Shown here in pieces: positions 54,373-62,052 of a stretch of DNA of 64,000 bases. The DNA comes from Cytobacillus depressus (lineage in GTDB: Bacteria > Bacillota > Bacilli > Bacillales > Cytobacillaceae), in NCBI RefSeq assembly GCF_008923245.1, contig NZ_WBOS01000003.1, positions 186,001-250,000 of the forward strand, given 5' to 3'. The position numbers and the translations under genes are program-made. How positions within the stretch are numbered: the first letter of the stretch is position 1; each line of letters starts with the position of its first letter. Below the pieces are notes generated by a model. It did not search any database and was not told where the DNA came from. It was given only the letters and a program-made list of their open reading frames with translations.

Positions 54373-54480
54373 AAAATAACACAGTCCAGAACTGTGTTAT
54401 TTTTCATTTTGCAATATAAAGGTTTGTTATCCGCTATTTGGACTGTAATACTCACAAAATATTAGTCTTATTACCTAATA
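54373..54480. pseudogene. Scar of a second peroxiredoxin-type locus (flanks only)
   Basis: 54373-54425 repeats the peroxiredoxin terminator and its flank (AATAACACAGTCC, TGTGTTATTTTT, TATAAAGGTTTG). About 20 bases later, 54443-54480 repeats the promoter-distal segment (ACTCACAAAATATTAGT, then CTTATTACCTAAT), which in the intact locus is at 52182-52215, on the other side of the 537-base gene. The gene between is missing. The carboxypeptidase stop codon lies inside the second piece. Confidence 0.6.
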
Positions 54481-56106
54481 AAGATACAATGTACGCGCCC
54501 GACCCCAGTCGACCGTAGCGCCAATGGACTCCGAGATAAAGCGAAGCGGGAGGAGTGTGCGACCATTTAAGATTGTTGGCGGCACATCGAGTTCAACTTT
54601 TTTCCCATTAACCGTGGCAGTCTTTGAATTAATTTTCATCTCAATAAGTATGTCTGCTGAATTGGCTGTAACGGTTTTGTTTTTCTGATCCCAGTGAAGT
54701 GTTAGGTTTGCTTTTTCTGAAAAGGATCTAATCGGCACGAGCATTCGGCCATTTTGAATAACGGCTTCACCCTGGCCTAAAGGTATAAGGTCTTGATTAA
54801 AGCTCGCTTTCAAGGTTGGAGATTGACTTACTTTAACACTAGAAAAAATCGGTGATAATTCTTTTATTGAATCCGTTGCTATGTACGGTTGTCCGTCTTT
54901 GATAAAGAGATTCGAATTTGTGCTCATTTCCAAATCATTTACATATAATTTATTGGTAAATGGAAAAATATTCATTGTAGTTCTCTTATCAATCATCTTA
55001 CTTTGTTTTGCTTGAATTGCATTTACTAGATTTTTAGTGTCTTTATAGCCTTGGTCCTTTTCCCCACGAAGCAGGACAATAATATATTGGCGCTTACCGA
55101 TTGTGGCAATACTCACAAGATTATAGCGAGCCTCACCTGTGTAGCCGGTTTTTCCTGCTTTAATAGAAGATAAATAGAAGGGAGTCGAAGTTTGCACGAG
55201 CTTATTTGTGTTTTTCCACGTCTTCGTTATCGTTTTACCTTCCTTACTTTTATAGGTAGCCGTGTAGGTCGGGGTACCGGTGATCTTTAAGAAAGCTGGA
55301 TTTTTAGCTGCTTCCCTTACGATAAGTGCAAGATCCGATGCTGTTGTATATAAATTCGGATGATGATAGCCGTGCGGATTTGTAAAAGAAGTATTCATTG
55401 CCCCAAGCTCTTTAGCCCGATTATTCATCATCTTCACAAATTGATCCACTGAACCTCCAATATGCTCAGCGACTGCAACTGCAGCATCATTGCCCGATGG
55501 AAGCATGAGAGCATAGAGAAGCTGTTCAAGTGTCATTCGGTCGCCAGGTTTCACGCCTGCCTTCGAGCTATCGAAAGGGACCGTTGCGACACCTGATCCA
55601 ATCGTTACCGTCTCTTTTAAATCCCCATTTTCAAGGGCAAGCAGCATCGTCATAATTTTTGTAGTGCTGGCTGGGTATAATTTTTTTTGCGCGTTTTTAG
55701 AAAATACCGGTACACTGTTATTCCCGTTCTCAAGGACGATCCCTGCATATGTGCTAATTGCCGGGTTTACCTTCAAAGCGTTTGTTGATTCAATTGGCTC
55801 CTTCGGTAAGGCATGTGCATTTTTATTTAGCGAAATCGCTGGACTGCCTGATAAATATATATTTTCGGAGCTTGATCCAAAGGTCAAACCTAATAGATTC
55901 GAAACGTCTAACAAAGGAATATAAGTTTTTCCATCGTAAGTTATAAGCTTTCCCTCTGCCAGTGATTCGTTCCCGTTATAAGAAATAAAATAGGGCTCTT
56001 CAAAAGCTTGAATCGTCTTTGGCTCATTCATTGCCTTTACGGTTGCAGATGGAAAAAGAAAAGCAGCTGCCACCATGAAGGCGAGGATGAATTTTATTTT
56101 TCGCAT
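54475..56106 (-). CDS. D-alanyl-D-alanine carboxypeptidase with stalk module
   Basis: 543 residues. A signal peptide (1-25) is followed by a half stalk module (about 48-88), then a penicillin-binding S11 domain with Ser147 in STTK (147-150), SGN (204-206) and KTG (319-321). The C-terminal 150 residues hold a stalk module (IQNGRMLVPIRSFSEKANLT and ILNGRTLLPLRFISESIGAT). It removes the terminal D-Ala from wall pentapeptides outside the membrane. There is no C-terminal amphipathic anchor as in DacA; the stalk may replace it. Divergent from the L,D-transpeptidase, which uses the tetrapeptide product and carries the same module. Confidence 0.92.
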   Translation of the reverse strand: MRKIKFILAFMVAAAFLFPSATVKAMNEPKTIQAFEEPYFISYNGNESLAEGKLITYDGKTYIPLLDVSNLLGLTFGSSSENIYLSGSPAISLNKNAHALPKEPIESTNALKVNPAISTYAGIVLENGNNSVPVFSKNAQKKLYPASTTKIMTMLLALENGDLKETVTIGSGVATVPFDSSKAGVKPGDRMTLEQLLYALMLPSGNDAAVAVAEHIGGSVDQFVKMMNNRAKELGAMNTSFTNPHGYHHPNLYTTASDLALIVREAAKNPAFLKITGTPTYTATYKSKEGKTITKTWKNTNKLVQTSTPFYLSSIKAGKTGYTGEARYNLVSIATIGKRQYIIVLLRGEKDQGYKDTKNLVNAIQAKQSKMIDKRTTMNIFPFTNKLYVNDLEMSTNSNLFIKDGQPYIATDSIKELSPIFSSVKVSQSPTLKASFNQDLIPLGQGEAVIQNGRMLVPIRSFSEKANLTLHWDQKNKTVTANSADILIEMKINSKTATVNGKKVELDVPPTILNGRTLLPLRFISESIGATVDWGRARTLYLY

Positions 56107-56293
56107 ATGTTTTAACTCCTCTATTAAAATACCAAACTGCCCCCATCATACCATAAATTAGGAGCAATATAACGGGTATTTAGTTATAGAAATCTAGATT
56201 TGAAAACTTTAATTCGATAATAAGAGAGTCTTGCAGGAAAAATGATCCAATTTATCTAAGTATAGAAGACCATGAAACGGGGAGAGGTTTGGG

Positions 56294-57142
56294 ATGAAAA
56301 AAATCTTCATGCTATTATTTTTTTTACTTATGTTTGGCCCACAATTTGCTCATGCCAGTGGGAATCAATTAATTATTATTAACAAAGCGAGTAATGAATT
56401 GGCGTTTTATGAAAAGGGAGAACTTGTAAAAACTTTTCCTGTGGGGACAGGGAGAACTGAGGGGCTAACACCAGAGGGGACTTTTCCCATTGTAAACAAG
56501 ATTAAAAATCGTCCATATTACACGGGAGGGATTCCCGGGGGAGATCCTAAAAATCCATTAGGCAATCGCTGGCTGGGGCTTGAGGTTTTAGGTACATATG
56601 GGACCACCTACGCCATTCATGGGAACAATAACCCTGATTCAATTGGAAAATATGTGAGTGCGGGTTGTGTGAGGATGCATAACGAGGATATTCGTTGGCT
56701 ATTTGATCGGGTGGAATTGTATACAAAGGTTTCCATCGTAAACTCCAAAAAATCATTTGACGAAATTGCCAAGGCTAACGGCTATCAATTAAAGCCGCCT
56801 GTTAAGGTCCTAGTTAGCGGGAAAGAACTTAAATTAGACGTTAATCCTGTTATTGAAAATAACCGTGTTTTAATCCCGATGCGTACCATTTTTGATGAAT
56901 TGGGTGCTGCTGTTCAATGGGAACACACAAGTAAGACTATTGTTGCCACAAAGAATAATCAATCCATCAAACTCAAGATTCATTCAACCCAGGCAACTAA
57001 AAACGGACAATTCATCACTCTAGACACTGCTCCAACCATTCGCCAAAACACAACCTTTGTCCCGGTGCGCTTTGTCAGTGAAGCACTCGGAGTTGAAGTG
57101 AAGTGGGATAGTAATAAGAGAATCGTATACTTGGGTAAATGA
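56294..57142 (+). CDS. L,D-transpeptidase (YkuD) with stalk module
   Basis: 282 residues: a signal peptide (1-21), then a YkuD domain (about 24-155) with His109 in AIHGNNN and the catalytic Cys125 in SAGCVRMH. A C-terminal stalk module (about 170-280) follows (IENNRVLIPMRTIFDELGAA; IRQNTTFVPVRFVSEALGVE). It forms 3-3 cross-links or attaches proteins to the wall, using tetrapeptide donors. GGGGAGAGG precedes the ATG. A hairpin follows at 57151. Confidence 0.93.
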   Translation: MKKIFMLLFFLLMFGPQFAHASGNQLIIINKASNELAFYEKGELVKTFPVGTGRTEGLTPEGTFPIVNKIKNRPYYTGGIPGGDPKNPLGNRWLGLEVLGTYGTTYAIHGNNNPDSIGKYVSAGCVRMHNEDIRWLFDRVELYTKVSIVNSKKSFDEIAKANGYQLKPPVKVLVSGKELKLDVNPVIENNRVLIPMRTIFDELGAAVQWEHTSKTIVATKNNQSIKLKIHSTQATKNGQFITLDTAPTIRQNTTFVPVRFVSEALGVEVKWDSNKRIVYLGK

Positions 57143-57150
57143 AATGCTGG

Positions 57151-57190
57151 CCCCCTGTGGAGTGAACTCTGTAGGGGGTATTTGGATTTG
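57151..57190 (+). terminator. Terminator after the L,D-transpeptidase gene
   Basis: CCCCCTGTGGAG pairs with CTCTGTAGGGGG (within 57151-57178); TATTTGGATTTG follows, only partly T-rich. The remaining spacer to 57437 shows no gene. Confidence 0.65.
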
Positions 57191-57437
57191 TGTTTATTTT
57201 GTATAAAGGTAGGGGGAAAAGTGGGGAAGGGTCCAACTTTACTAGAGATTCTATGAAAAATCGGAAAGAAGAAGAATCAATTGATACTGATTAATGAACA
57301 TGACCAGCAATGATATTGCTTATGTAGCAAGAGGGAGGTAGCTCACCAAAACTATAGGCTAGTCCCCGAAATTTCGTCAGTTAAAAAGGCCATGAAATTC
57401 CGAGGAATATCATTCCATTTCTAATTAGAATCTGGGT

Positions 57438-57905
57438 TCATTTGTTATAATCCCATAATATCATCCAGTCTTTTTTTACCCGCACCACAAAGACCTCCTG
57501 ATGCAATGAAAAATTCCCATACTTTCCTTTGAAAACTTGAGTGACTGGCACCTTATATACGATACCTAGATCAAATTCTTCACTAGGTGGCTGCCAATTT
57601 TTCAGCTTCTTGGGCTTTCCAAGTGAATACGTGAAAGTATCCACCCCGAAATGATTCATAAACACATGCGCACGATCCTGCAAATAATGCCCTTTTGTAA
57701 ACTTCAGTTTCATATATGGATGGAACATCTCCCACGAACCGGAGAAATTCCCCTCTTGCTCATACTTATAAAACGCATCTACCGCTTTCAATGCATGATC
57801 GCCAGACGAAGAGAAAAGGCCTCTCGAAAGCAGTATAAAAACAGCAGAAATTATAAATAAAAGAATAAAAACCGACTTTTTATGTACATGCCGCCTTCTC
57901 AACAA
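57438..57905 (-). CDS. Single-pass membrane protein, unknown
   Basis: 155 residues from TTG at 57905, or 154 from the next TTG at 57902. AAGGGG (57912-57917) is six bases upstream. An N-terminal basic cluster (RRRHVHKK) precedes a helix (about 9-29); the rest is a small extracytoplasmic domain, with KAVDAFYKYEQEGNFSGSWE, then MKLKFTKGHYLQDRAHVFMN and repeated beta-like stretches. I do not recognise it. An open frame runs on to 58070, but it is created by a dispersed repeat at 58000-58056 and should not be annotated. Confidence 0.65.
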   Translation of the reverse strand: MLRRRHVHKKSVFILLFIISAVFILLSRGLFSSSGDHALKAVDAFYKYEQEGNFSGSWEMFHPYMKLKFTKGHYLQDRAHVFMNHFGVDTFTYSLGKPKKLKNWQPPSEEFDLGIVYKVPVTQVFKGKYGNFSLHQEVFVVRVKKDWMILWDYNK

Positions 57906-57999
57906 TAACCACCCCTTGGAATAAGGCTGCTTTTTAAGAGTGTATTCTGTAGGGGAGTTGTTTAGTATGGATTTTGGGACGGTGGATTGTACAAAACAA

Positions 58000-58056
58000 G
58001 GTGTCAGACACCGTCCGTAGACAAACGGATAATTTATCCGTTGAGGGTGGACACTC
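58000..58056 (+). repeat. Dispersed GGTGTCAGACACC element, full copy
   Basis: Head 58000-58012, then GTCCGTAGACAAACGG, an inner perfect palindrome CGGATAATTTATCCG and the end GGTGGACACT. It lies upstream of the minus-strand gene and falsely extends its frame. Confidence 0.9.
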
Positions 58057-58172
58057 CTAGGGAAAAACACTACTTAGTGAATCGGATAACCTGTTTTATT
58101 GGGAAGTGAGATACTGATAATAGGCCTTAAGTTTGATTTTATATAGGAATTATTTACCGAATAATGTTTTTG

Positions 58173-58181
58173 TGGTATAAA
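58173..58181 (+). promoter_or_regulatory. Extended -10 promoter of the c-di-GMP-controlled gene
   Basis: TGGTATAAA: a TG-extended -10 box. The expected start of transcription, near 58188, is just ahead of the riboswitch. Confidence 0.6.
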
Positions 58182-58199
58182 TATTCTGATAATAGCACG

Positions 58200-58330
58200 T
58201 AAATCGTACGAAAAGGGCAAAATCATCGAAAGGTGATGACGCAAAGCTACAGGGGCTAAAGTGTAAAACCATGCCAGCCAGATTCCGAATACAACTCCTA
58301 CGATTTATCGGTGAAAGAGGAGGAGCCAGC
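58200..58330 (+). promoter_or_regulatory. c-di-GMP-I (GEMM) riboswitch
   Basis: The core matches the class: GGGCAAA, a stem ATCATC-GAAA-GGTGAT (58222-58237, with the GAAA tetraloop), GACGCAAAGC (58238-58247), then GGGGCTAAAG and ATGCCAGCC (58271-58279). The ends close with TAAATCGTA (58200-58208) and TACGATTTA (58299-58307), 9 bp. Downstream, CTCCT (58295-58299) can pair with the AGGAG of the ribosome site (58318-58325), and CGAT-TT-ATCG (58301-58310) can form a hairpin only if the closing stem is open. c-di-GMP binding would thus favour translation (an ON switch by inference). Confidence 0.88.
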
Positions 58331-58537
58331 GTGTTTAAGTTTTTTTATTATGCAGTTCATAAATGGCATGTATTTCAACAACGATATAACGAATTATTGA
58401 TTGAGGACTGCCTTTGTGAGAAATTGAAAGTCCAACTATTGGAGAAGGCTTACTACCATGAGTATAAAGCTCTTTATTTTGAAAATATGAAACTAAAGTG
58501 TGAGATAAGAAGACAGGAAGCGTGTTCTAGCAACTGA
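58331..58537 (+). CDS. 68-residue protein under c-di-GMP riboswitch control, unknown
   Basis: Starts at GTG 58331 with AGAGGAGG (58316-58323) seven bases upstream. The product begins MFKFFYYAVHKWHVFQQRYN and continues as a mostly helical, charged protein with paired Cys (EDCLCEKLKVQLL), Tyr-rich AYYHEYKALYFENM and a final RRQEACSSN. No signal peptide or membrane helix. An ATG at 58271 in the same frame lies inside the aptamer and is not the start. I know no function; a c-di-GMP-responsive effector or adaptor (motility, adhesion or biofilm) is inferred from its control only. Confidence 0.78.
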   Translation: MFKFFYYAVHKWHVFQQRYNELLIEDCLCEKLKVQLLEKAYYHEYKALYFENMKLKCEIRRQEACSSN

Positions 58538-58588
58538 GCAAGGGACGAATGGGACGGCTTTTAGAGGGAAAAATAGATTTACACGAAG

Positions 58589-58637
58589 AAAAAGGCACAA
58601 CTAGCAGAGTATTGCTGGTTGGGCCTTTTAATTTTTT
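58589..58637. terminator. Strong bidirectional terminator
   Basis: AAAAGGC-CAAC-AGCA and TGCT-GTTG-GCCTTTT (58590-58629) pair with single mismatches; T-runs follow on both strands. It ends the riboswitch transcript and the convergent EamA gene. Confidence 0.9.
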
Positions 58638-58660
58638 ATGAAAAAACTCCAATTGGAAGA

Positions 58661-58716
58661 AGTGTCCACCTCTTGTGGAAAAACAACCAACTTGCCCACG
58701 GATGGTGTCTGACACC
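58661..58716 (-). repeat. Dispersed element, minus orientation
   Basis: AGTGTCCACC at one end and GGTGTCTGACACC (58704-58716) at the other. It lies just beyond the stop of the minus-strand EamA gene. Confidence 0.88.
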
Positions 58717-58731
58717 TATTGGAGGCAACTT

Positions 58732-59646
58732 TTAGGAGGCAACGGGGCCGTCTCCCTGTTTTTGCTTTTTCTGCGGTTTTTTCTGCAAGTTTACGAATCG
58801 AATACTTAAACCTACGAGTACAAGCCCAACAATGAGTCTATAAGTCACAGTTTCTCGTAGGAAAATAACTCCGAGGAGAACTGCCACTATTGGGATGAGA
58901 AATGTAGAGGATCCGACTTTGCTTGCTTCACCAGCACTGACCAGTTTGTAATATAGGATGTAGGCGAGCGGGATGCCAATGGTGGCACCGAACACAAGTC
59001 CAAGTTGATATTGTGGTCGACCCCATTCGATCGCAGACCAATCTTCGAACATGGATCCGAGCCCTAAGAGGGAAATCCCTCCGATGATGCATTGCATCGC
59101 CACCATCCAAAACGCATCCACTTCTTTGCTTATTTTCTTTACGTAGATGACACCGAACGCCCAGCTAATCGCAGTAAGTAACCCGAGCGTCACTCCGATT
59201 GCTGAAATATGGACGGTCAATCCATCCACACTGACGACCACGATTCCTGCAAATCCAAGCAGCAACCCAATTATTCGGATGGGTGATAAAGATTCACCAA
59301 GTAGGAGCCAAGCGAAAAGGCCAAGTAAAATTGGTTGAAAATAGACAAGAACTGAAAACAATCCACCCGGTAAATAGAGCAATCCTGCCGTTTGAAGCCC
59401 GAAAAAAAGGATAGAATTGAAGAAAGTCGCTATGAAGTATTTTTTCCAGTTGTTCCGCCAATTGATCGCCTTCCGTGTTTTCCAAATAATTAGAGTCAAC
59501 AAAATTCCGCCTAAAAGTGCACGCAGTCCTGCATAAAGCAGTGGCGGTGAATGCGGTACTGCTATTTTATTGATGGGCCAGCTTGCTCCCCAAATCAAAA
59601 TGAGCACGAGAAGCATAGCAGTTGATTTTGTAAACACGTTCTCCAT
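58732..59646 (-). CDS. EamA/DMT-family transporter
   Basis: About 304 residues with ten hydrophobic helices in two EamA repeats: ILIWGASWPINKIAVPHSPP and LRALLGGILLTLIIW in the first, AISWAFGVIYVKKIS in the second. Likely a metabolite exporter. A start at ATG 59646 abuts AAAAGGGG; GTG 59637, nine bases after it, gives MFTKSTAML and may be correct. The open frame continues to 59895 only because it runs through a dispersed repeat (59824-59889); that stretch has no family similarity. Confidence 0.85.
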   Translation of the reverse strand: MENVFTKSTAMLLVLILIWGASWPINKIAVPHSPPLLYAGLRALLGGILLTLIIWKTRKAINWRNNWKKYFIATFFNSILFFGLQTAGLLYLPGGLFSVLVYFQPILLGLFAWLLLGESLSPIRIIGLLLGFAGIVVVSVDGLTVHISAIGVTLGLLTAISWAFGVIYVKKISKEVDAFWMVAMQCIIGGISLLGLGSMFEDWSAIEWGRPQYQLGLVFGATIGIPLAYILYYKLVSAGEASKVGSSTFLIPIVAVLLGVIFLRETVTYRLIVGLVLVGLSIRFVNLQKKPQKKQKQGDGPVAS

Positions 59647-59823
59647 CCCCTTTTTAACGACTAACAGGCGTGTCAAAATTAATTCCGAAAATTTCAAAAA
59701 GACGATGTACGGATCCATCGTCTCATGAAAGTAAAATAATTTCCACACTCTGCTTATAGATTTTTTTAAAATTTGAGTAACAGCACAAGGGCTGTCCCTT
59801 TGAACTATCTCCAGTGTGACAGA

Positions 59824-59889
59824 AGTGTCCACCCTCCGCGGAAAAAGTAATGATTTGTCTACGAGAGGTGTCTGACACCATATAGCAGA
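59824..59889 (-). repeat. Dispersed element, minus orientation
   Basis: AGTGTCCACCCTCCGCGG to GGTGTCTGACACC (59877-59889). It lies between the EamA and ycsI genes and extends the EamA frame falsely. Confidence 0.88.
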
Positions 59890-59909
59890 CACCATATTGT
59901 ATGCCTACC

Positions 59910-60704
59910 TTATAACACGCTTAATTTTTCATCCTTTATGTCACTGATAAACATACACCCTGGTGCATGTGTAATCATGATGGCGGGTTTGCTTTCCATG
60001 GCGACGGCTTGAGGGGTGACACCGCAAGCCCAAAATACGGGAACTTCTCCGTCTTTTAATGTGACCGCGTCTCCGAAGTCGGGTTTAGAAATATCGGCAA
60101 TGCCGATTTGGCTTGGGTCTCCGATATGGATAGGCGCACCGTGGACGGCAGGGAAGCGCGACGTAATCTGAACGGCGCGGATGGCGTCCTCTGGTGACAT
60201 TGGTCGCATGCTGACGACTGTCGGTCCCTCAAAAATCCCAGCTTTGTTACATTGGATATTTGTTTTGTACATTGGAACGTTACAGTTTTCTTCGATATGG
60301 CGAATTGGGATACCACTTTCAAGGAGTGGCGTTTCAAAGGTAAAGCTACAGCCAAGCAGGAAGCCAACCATATCATCTTCCCAATAATCCGTAATATCTG
60401 TGACTTCTTCTGTGAAAACTCCGTCTCTGTAAATCCGATATTTCGGAATGTCTTTACGGATATCCGCATCACTTGCAATCATAGCAGGAACAGGAGAGCC
60501 AGGCTCCGTCACGTCCAATAATGGACATGGCTTCGGATTCCGTTGGCAAAATAGCAAAAAGTCAAAGGCGTGCTCTTTTTTTAAGATGACTAAATTCGCT
60601 TGTGTATAGCCTTTGGACATGCCTGCTGTCGGTCCTGTAATCTCTTGATGGCGAATTAACTCTCTTATTTTACTAGGCCCCATATTTTCATAGTTTCCCA
60701 ACAT
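59910..60704 (-). CDS. ycsI: Putative hydro-lyase, DUF1445 (YcsI)
   Basis: 264 residues, full length for the DUF1445 family, which is related to D-glutamate cyclase. Visible blocks: GPTAGMSKGYTQANLVILKK (24-43), MVGFLLGCSFTFETPL near 112, VPMYKTNIQC near 143, VVSMRPMSPEDAIRAVQITS near 163 and the late ITHAPGCMFISD. The gene is grouped with 5-oxoprolinase genes, as in B. subtilis ycsFGI-kip, so it probably supplies or interconverts 5-oxoproline or glutamate stereoisomers. It follows ycsG after 108 bases. Confidence 0.9.
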   Translation of the reverse strand: MLGNYENMGPSKIRELIRHQEITGPTAGMSKGYTQANLVILKKEHAFDFLLFCQRNPKPCPLLDVTEPGSPVPAMIASDADIRKDIPKYRIYRDGVFTEEVTDITDYWEDDMVGFLLGCSFTFETPLLESGIPIRHIEENCNVPMYKTNIQCNKAGIFEGPTVVSMRPMSPEDAIRAVQITSRFPAVHGAPIHIGDPSQIGIADISKPDFGDAVTLKDGEVPVFWACGVTPQAVAMESKPAIMITHAPGCMFISDIKDEKLSVL

Positions 60705-60812
60705 TCATCACTCCAACTTGTCCAATTTTTAAAGAAATGACTAAAAAAGCTGGGGGAGTTGCCAAGTCCATGTCAATTCGCACGAATACCCCGACAAATC
60801 CCCCGAAATCGA

Positions 60813-62051
60813 TTATTTAAAAAGCTGAGGTAGTTGTTCGATCAAAGTTTGGATACTCAAATACCCCATGATCACAACAACAATTCCACCTGTAATCGTC
60901 AACCATAGAGGATGCTTATACTCGCCAACAATATTTTTCTTGTAGACGGCAACTAAAAGTGTCCCTAAAGCTAACGGCAAAATAAGTGCATTTAACGCAC
61001 CAACTAGAAGCAAGATTGTAACTGGTCTTCCGACAAGGGCGAATGTCACTGTTGAAACAACGATAAATCCAATAATGATCCAGTTTTTGTGTTTCTCGAT
61101 CGCTGGGTGAAACGAGCGGATAAATGAAACAGACGTATACGCTGCTCCGACAACAGATGTAATGGCTGCCGCCCACATGATCACACCAAACATACGAAAT
61201 CCAATATCACCTGCTGCTAGTTTGAAAACGGAAGCTGGCGGATTCGCTGGATCAATCGCTAAACCTTTTGCTACAACTCCAAGAGCAGCTAAGAAAAGAG
61301 CGACACGCATAATGCCTGTAACAGCAATCCCTGTAACAGAGCTTTTCGTCACTTCTGGCAATGACTCAACGCCTTTGATTCCTGCATCTAATAGTCGGTG
61401 TCCCCCGGCAAATGTAATATAACCGCCTACTGTTCCTCCAACGAGAGTAACAATAGCGAAGATGCTAATCTTTTCTGGCATAATCGTATTCTTAATCGCT
61501 TCTCCAACAGGCGGGGATGTCGTGAAGGCCACGTACAGCATGAGAAGGATCATGACTCCTCCTGCAATTTGGGCGAATTTATCCATCGCTTTACCCGCTT
61601 CTTTTACGACAAAAATAAAAATCGCAACCACAGCACTGATAATAGCACCTACGATGGGGTCCAAGCCAAGCATCGCGTTCAGACCCAATCCTGCACCCGC
61701 TACGTTTCCGATATTAAAAGCTAATCCACCCATGACGATCAGGATGGCTAGAACTACACCGAGGCCAGGCAACACTTTGTTGGCAATTTCTTGTCCGCGC
61801 AATCCTGAAACCGCAATGATTCGCCAAATGTTTATTTGCGCAACAACGTCTAATAATAATGAAATTAAAATAACAAAAGCGAAGCTTGCTGCCAACTGCT
61901 GTGTAAAGACAGTCGTTTGTGTTAAAAATCCAGGGCCAATCGATGAGGTCGCCATTAAAAAGGCGGCGCCGAGCAGGACACTTCTAGTTGCTTTCTTTTT
62001 CCCAGAAGTTTTGTTGTTTTCTTGTGTTGCTTCCAATTTAGGTACTCCCAT
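60813..62051 (-). CDS. ycsG: NRAMP-type transporter (YcsG)
   Basis: 412 residues, eleven hydrophobic helices. Marks: ATSSIGPGFLTQTTVFTQQL near 35, GGLAFNIGNVAGAGLGLNA near 107 and GGYITFAGGHRLL near 207. The classical NRAMP metal-binding DPGN is replaced by SIGPGF, so metal transport is doubtful; a substrate linked to 5-oxoproline is more likely from context. ATG 62051 is one base after the pxpA stop and its ribosome site lies inside pxpA, so translation is coupled. Confidence 0.88.
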   Translation of the reverse strand: MGVPKLEATQENNKTSGKKKATRSVLLGAAFLMATSSIGPGFLTQTTVFTQQLAASFAFVILISLLLDVVAQINIWRIIAVSGLRGQEIANKVLPGLGVVLAILIVMGGLAFNIGNVAGAGLGLNAMLGLDPIVGAIISAVVAIFIFVVKEAGKAMDKFAQIAGGVMILLMLYVAFTTSPPVGEAIKNTIMPEKISIFAIVTLVGGTVGGYITFAGGHRLLDAGIKGVESLPEVTKSSVTGIAVTGIMRVALFLAALGVVAKGLAIDPANPPASVFKLAAGDIGFRMFGVIMWAAAITSVVGAAYTSVSFIRSFHPAIEKHKNWIIIGFIVVSTVTFALVGRPVTILLLVGALNALILPLALGTLLVAVYKKNIVGEYKHPLWLTITGGIVVVIMGYLSIQTLIEQLPQLFK

Positions 62052-62052
62052 A

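Noticed and set aside
57906..58070. N-terminal extension of the minus-strand membrane protein
   Set aside because: It is encoded by a dispersed repeat copy and precedes a good TTG start with AAGGGG.
58271..58330. ATG start at 58271 for the protein behind the riboswitch
   Set aside because: It lies in the conserved ATGCCAGCC part of the aptamer and has no ribosome site; GTG 58331 has AGAGGAGG at the right distance.
59647..59895. N-terminal extension of the EamA transporter
   Set aside because: It passes through a dispersed repeat and shows no similarity to the family, whose first helix begins after Met 59646.
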